A stretch of DNA of 20,623 bases, from assembly GCA_905397405.1 (NCBI GenBank), contig CAJPVJ010000768.1:1-20623 (forward strand), written 5' to 3'. The stretch comes from Oppiella nova. Taxonomy: Eukaryota > Arthropoda > Arachnida > Sarcoptiformes > Oppiidae. Numbering within the stretch: position 1 is the stretch's first letter; the number at the start of each line of letters is the position of its first letter. A program made the translations under genes and the position numbers. Positions 18,519-20,623 of the stretch are shown here, in pieces. The notes beneath the pieces were generated by a model, which was given only the letters and a program-made list of their open reading frames with translations, was not told the origin of the DNA and did not search any database.

Positions 18519-20552
18519 TTATTTAACCTTTTCTCTTAAAATAATTTCATATCCTTTTGGATTATTACTCTCCACTATATCCGGGTCAGTATCTATACCG
18601 GAGTTACGGCCGAGTATTAGGTCGTAGTCTTGAGTCGACTGCAGAAATCTGACCAAAACTAGGAAGAGGTCAGCGATGGCTAACTTCTCGCCCAAACAAA
18701 CACGTCGTCCCACACCGAACGGGATGAATGCCAGGGGACGGGTAGTCATGTACTGGCCCTCACTGTCTAGGAAGCGCTCGGGTGTAAACTGGTCGCCATT
18801 TTCCCAATACTTTTCATCCGTCAATATCTCGTCGTGAAAGAGGGCGACTCCCGTTCCCTTGGGAATGGTGTAGTCGCCGATTTGCATTTGTACCACTGCT
18901 TTATGGGGAACACCTAAAGGAACTACATTTCGCAGTCTCATTGTCTCAGCGATAAAAGCCATGACATAATGGCATCGATTCCTGTCCTCATGTGTTGGCA
19001 TTCGGTCTCCGATTTGTGTCTCAATCTCTTGTCTCAACTTTCGCTGCACTGAACATTTCGCAGTCTCATTGTCTCAGAGATGAAAGCCATGACATAATGG
19101 CATCGATTCCTGTCCTCATGTGTTGGCATTCGGTCTCCGATTTGTGTCTCAATCTCTTGTCTCAACTTTCGCTGCACTGAAGGGTAATACGAGAGGAATA
19201 ATAGGAGCCATTGGAAAGTCATTTGCGAGGTGTCGGTGCCCGCGAGGAACAGATCAAATACAACTAAAGCCAGGTTATCATCGGTGAGATAAGGGGCCGA
19301 CTCTTTACCCTCTCTGAGGGCCTCATTCTTAGCGGTTATGAGTGCATCACAAAAGTCACGGCAAACGGACTCATCGTAATCGACATAATGTTTGCTAAAC
19401 TTATTGCTCAACATATCTATCATCTCATTGATAACTTTTTGCTGTTTATTAGCCGCACCTCTGAACACATATCTCATGATTGGCACGAATTGTAAGATTA
19501 TAAATTGGATCCCATTTTCTCGTATCATATCTTTCATAACATATTTAAGTTGTTTGTATTCTTTATCATTCATATCATAGCTATTAATGTGGAAAATTAT
19601 AATTATTAAAAAGGTTTTATACCGTTATGTTTAAATAGTATGCATACCTTCTCCCGAAAGCACTGGTAGATAATATATTGAAGAATAGTTGGTAAATATA
19701 AGGCAATGGATTGAATGGTTTATTGAGTCCCTCTTTCTCGACAACCATTTTTATTGTACGGTCGACACAATCACTCGCCAATAGCACCAGTTTCTCACTT
19801 CCGGAATATTTTCTACACAAATATAATTTTGATTTATAATTAACTTTTTGTTAATCAATAAAAGTCTCACTGAATGGCTGAATGTCCGACACGTCTGAGC
19901 GCTTCCCACGTATGGCCGTAATCGGCGCCCACTATATCCGAACGCTTTTCGGTGTTTATTACTTCAGCTATAATATCACATTAAATATATATATGAAATC
20001 ATTTACATGAATCTTTATGTAATCTATTTAATGTTATGATTATAAATAATTTGAAACATAAGATTTATATAAAATAAGTTTAACTTATTTTTACGAATAT
20101 TGTGCAACAGAAGTTACACAAATTGTGCAAGCTACTTACAGAAGTAGTTAGACAGCCGACCAGTCAACTCGTTTTTGCGGTACAATTCTTTACCCAATTC
20201 CACATCATTTATTATAACCAGTGGATCATTGCCTAAACTAAAAGTCCACATTTTGCCATATTTTTTGCTATACTTTTTAAACTCTTGAGTCCAGTGCCCT
20301 TTTGTCCCCTTTAAGTCTATAAATAATTATATAAATTATTAACATTGTAAAAATATTATGTAAATATATATATATTAGTAACATACGAAATACACTGCCT
20401 AAAAATGGCACAGGTATGGGCCCGGGAGGTAAAGCAAAAACTCGCTCATAATATTTGGCCAACTTATACACAATAAATGCAATTATTAAGGTTATAACTG
20501 TAGTCCGAACATCGAAACCAAACAAACTTAATATACTCGTGAGAATAGACAT
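18519..20552 (-). CDS. Cytochrome P450 (CYP2-clan-like), frame broken by a tandem duplication in the last exon
   Basis: Minus-strand exons are 20552-20387, 20316-20140, 19967-19871, 19812-19648 and 19580-18519, with GT-AG introns of phases 1-1-2-2. Counting the 128-base repeat only once, they would give 512 residues, normal for a microsomal P450. Features: N-terminal membrane anchor (about 13-30); proline hinge PPGPIPVPFLG; YGKMWTFSLGNDP; WEALRR in helix C; I-helix AGTDTS (315-320); K-helix ETMR (371-374); PERF (426-429); heme loop PFGVGRRVCLG with the ligand cysteine at 454. Known role: heme monooxygenase using electrons from P450 reductase at the ER; CYP2-clan members in arthropods serve hormone or xenobiotic metabolism. 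The substrate cannot be told. An in-frame ATG 14 codons upstream (20594) is possible, but the start chosen gives a typical anchor. As assembled, the repeat shifts the frame shortly after its first pass through the K-helix. Confidence 0.9.
18925..19180 (-). repeat. Tandem duplication (period 128 bases) inside the last P450 exon
   Basis: The stretch 18925-19052 recurs at 19053-19180 with two differences seen (near GTCTCAGCGATAAAAG versus GTCTCAGAGATGAAAG). It spans the coding region from PSVQRKLRQE to the K-helix ETMRLRN. 128 is not a multiple of three, so a transcript with both copies reads out of frame and stops after NVQCSES. Dropping one copy restores a normal-length P450. Confidence 0.92.
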
Positions 20553-20623
20553 GGTGAATTTGCAATTAATTTCTAAGTGAAATATGAACAGCAATAAACT
20601 TTTGAATTCATTTTAAAGTAAAG

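Overview
The window is eukaryotic nuclear DNA, very AT-rich, with short GT-AG introns (about 50-150 bases). Its content is a cluster of chemosensory ionotropic receptor (IR) genes, one seven-transmembrane gustatory-type receptor and a CYP2-clan-like cytochrome P450. This mix suggests an arthropod, and by inference a mite with a compact genome. Single-base Ns joined to duplicated flanks point to a draft assembly.

Layout: (1) 43-1495, IR gene A, last six exons, running in from outside the window. (2) 2134-4093, IR gene B, complete, nine exons. (3) 4090-5175 on the minus strand, a gustatory-receptor-like single exon, tail to tail with B. (4) 6176-7950, IR gene E, complete but divergent, with several introns missing. 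(5) 7856-8403, a tandem repeat of E's 3' end. (6) 8529-9185, IR gene F, exons 1-4 only, ending near an N. (7) 10302-10589, an orphan copy of E's last exon. (8) 10886-12608, IR pseudogene C. (9) 13093-14378, IR gene D, cut off after the third pore-domain helix. (10) 15005-17069 on the minus strand, IR gene G, open throughout; it is an inverted near-copy of C and has a duplicated exon 3. (11) 17507-17830, a small TA-flanked inverted-repeat element. (12) 17905-18123, an unrecognised cysteine-containing exon. (13) 18519-20552 on the minus strand, a five-exon P450 whose last exon carries a frame-breaking 128-base tandem duplication.

The IR genes share one plan: a short N-terminal exon, the S1 ligand-binding half (exons 2-4), TM1 (exon 5), pore loop (exon 6), the third pore-domain helix plus start of S2 (exon 7), S2 (exon 8), and the end of S2 plus the last transmembrane helix (exon 9). 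Intron phases are 0-2-0-0-2-1-0-2. There is no room for an amino-terminal domain, and the usual SYTANLAAF-type motif is replaced by FNQxILSxTIQ. The locus looks like an active birth-and-death cluster: three related blocks carry E-tail plus F-type IR sequence, one of them inverted, in different states of decay. Several oddities (two tandem repeats with the same 128-base period, a 32-base repeat around an N) could be assembly joins and need read-level checking.
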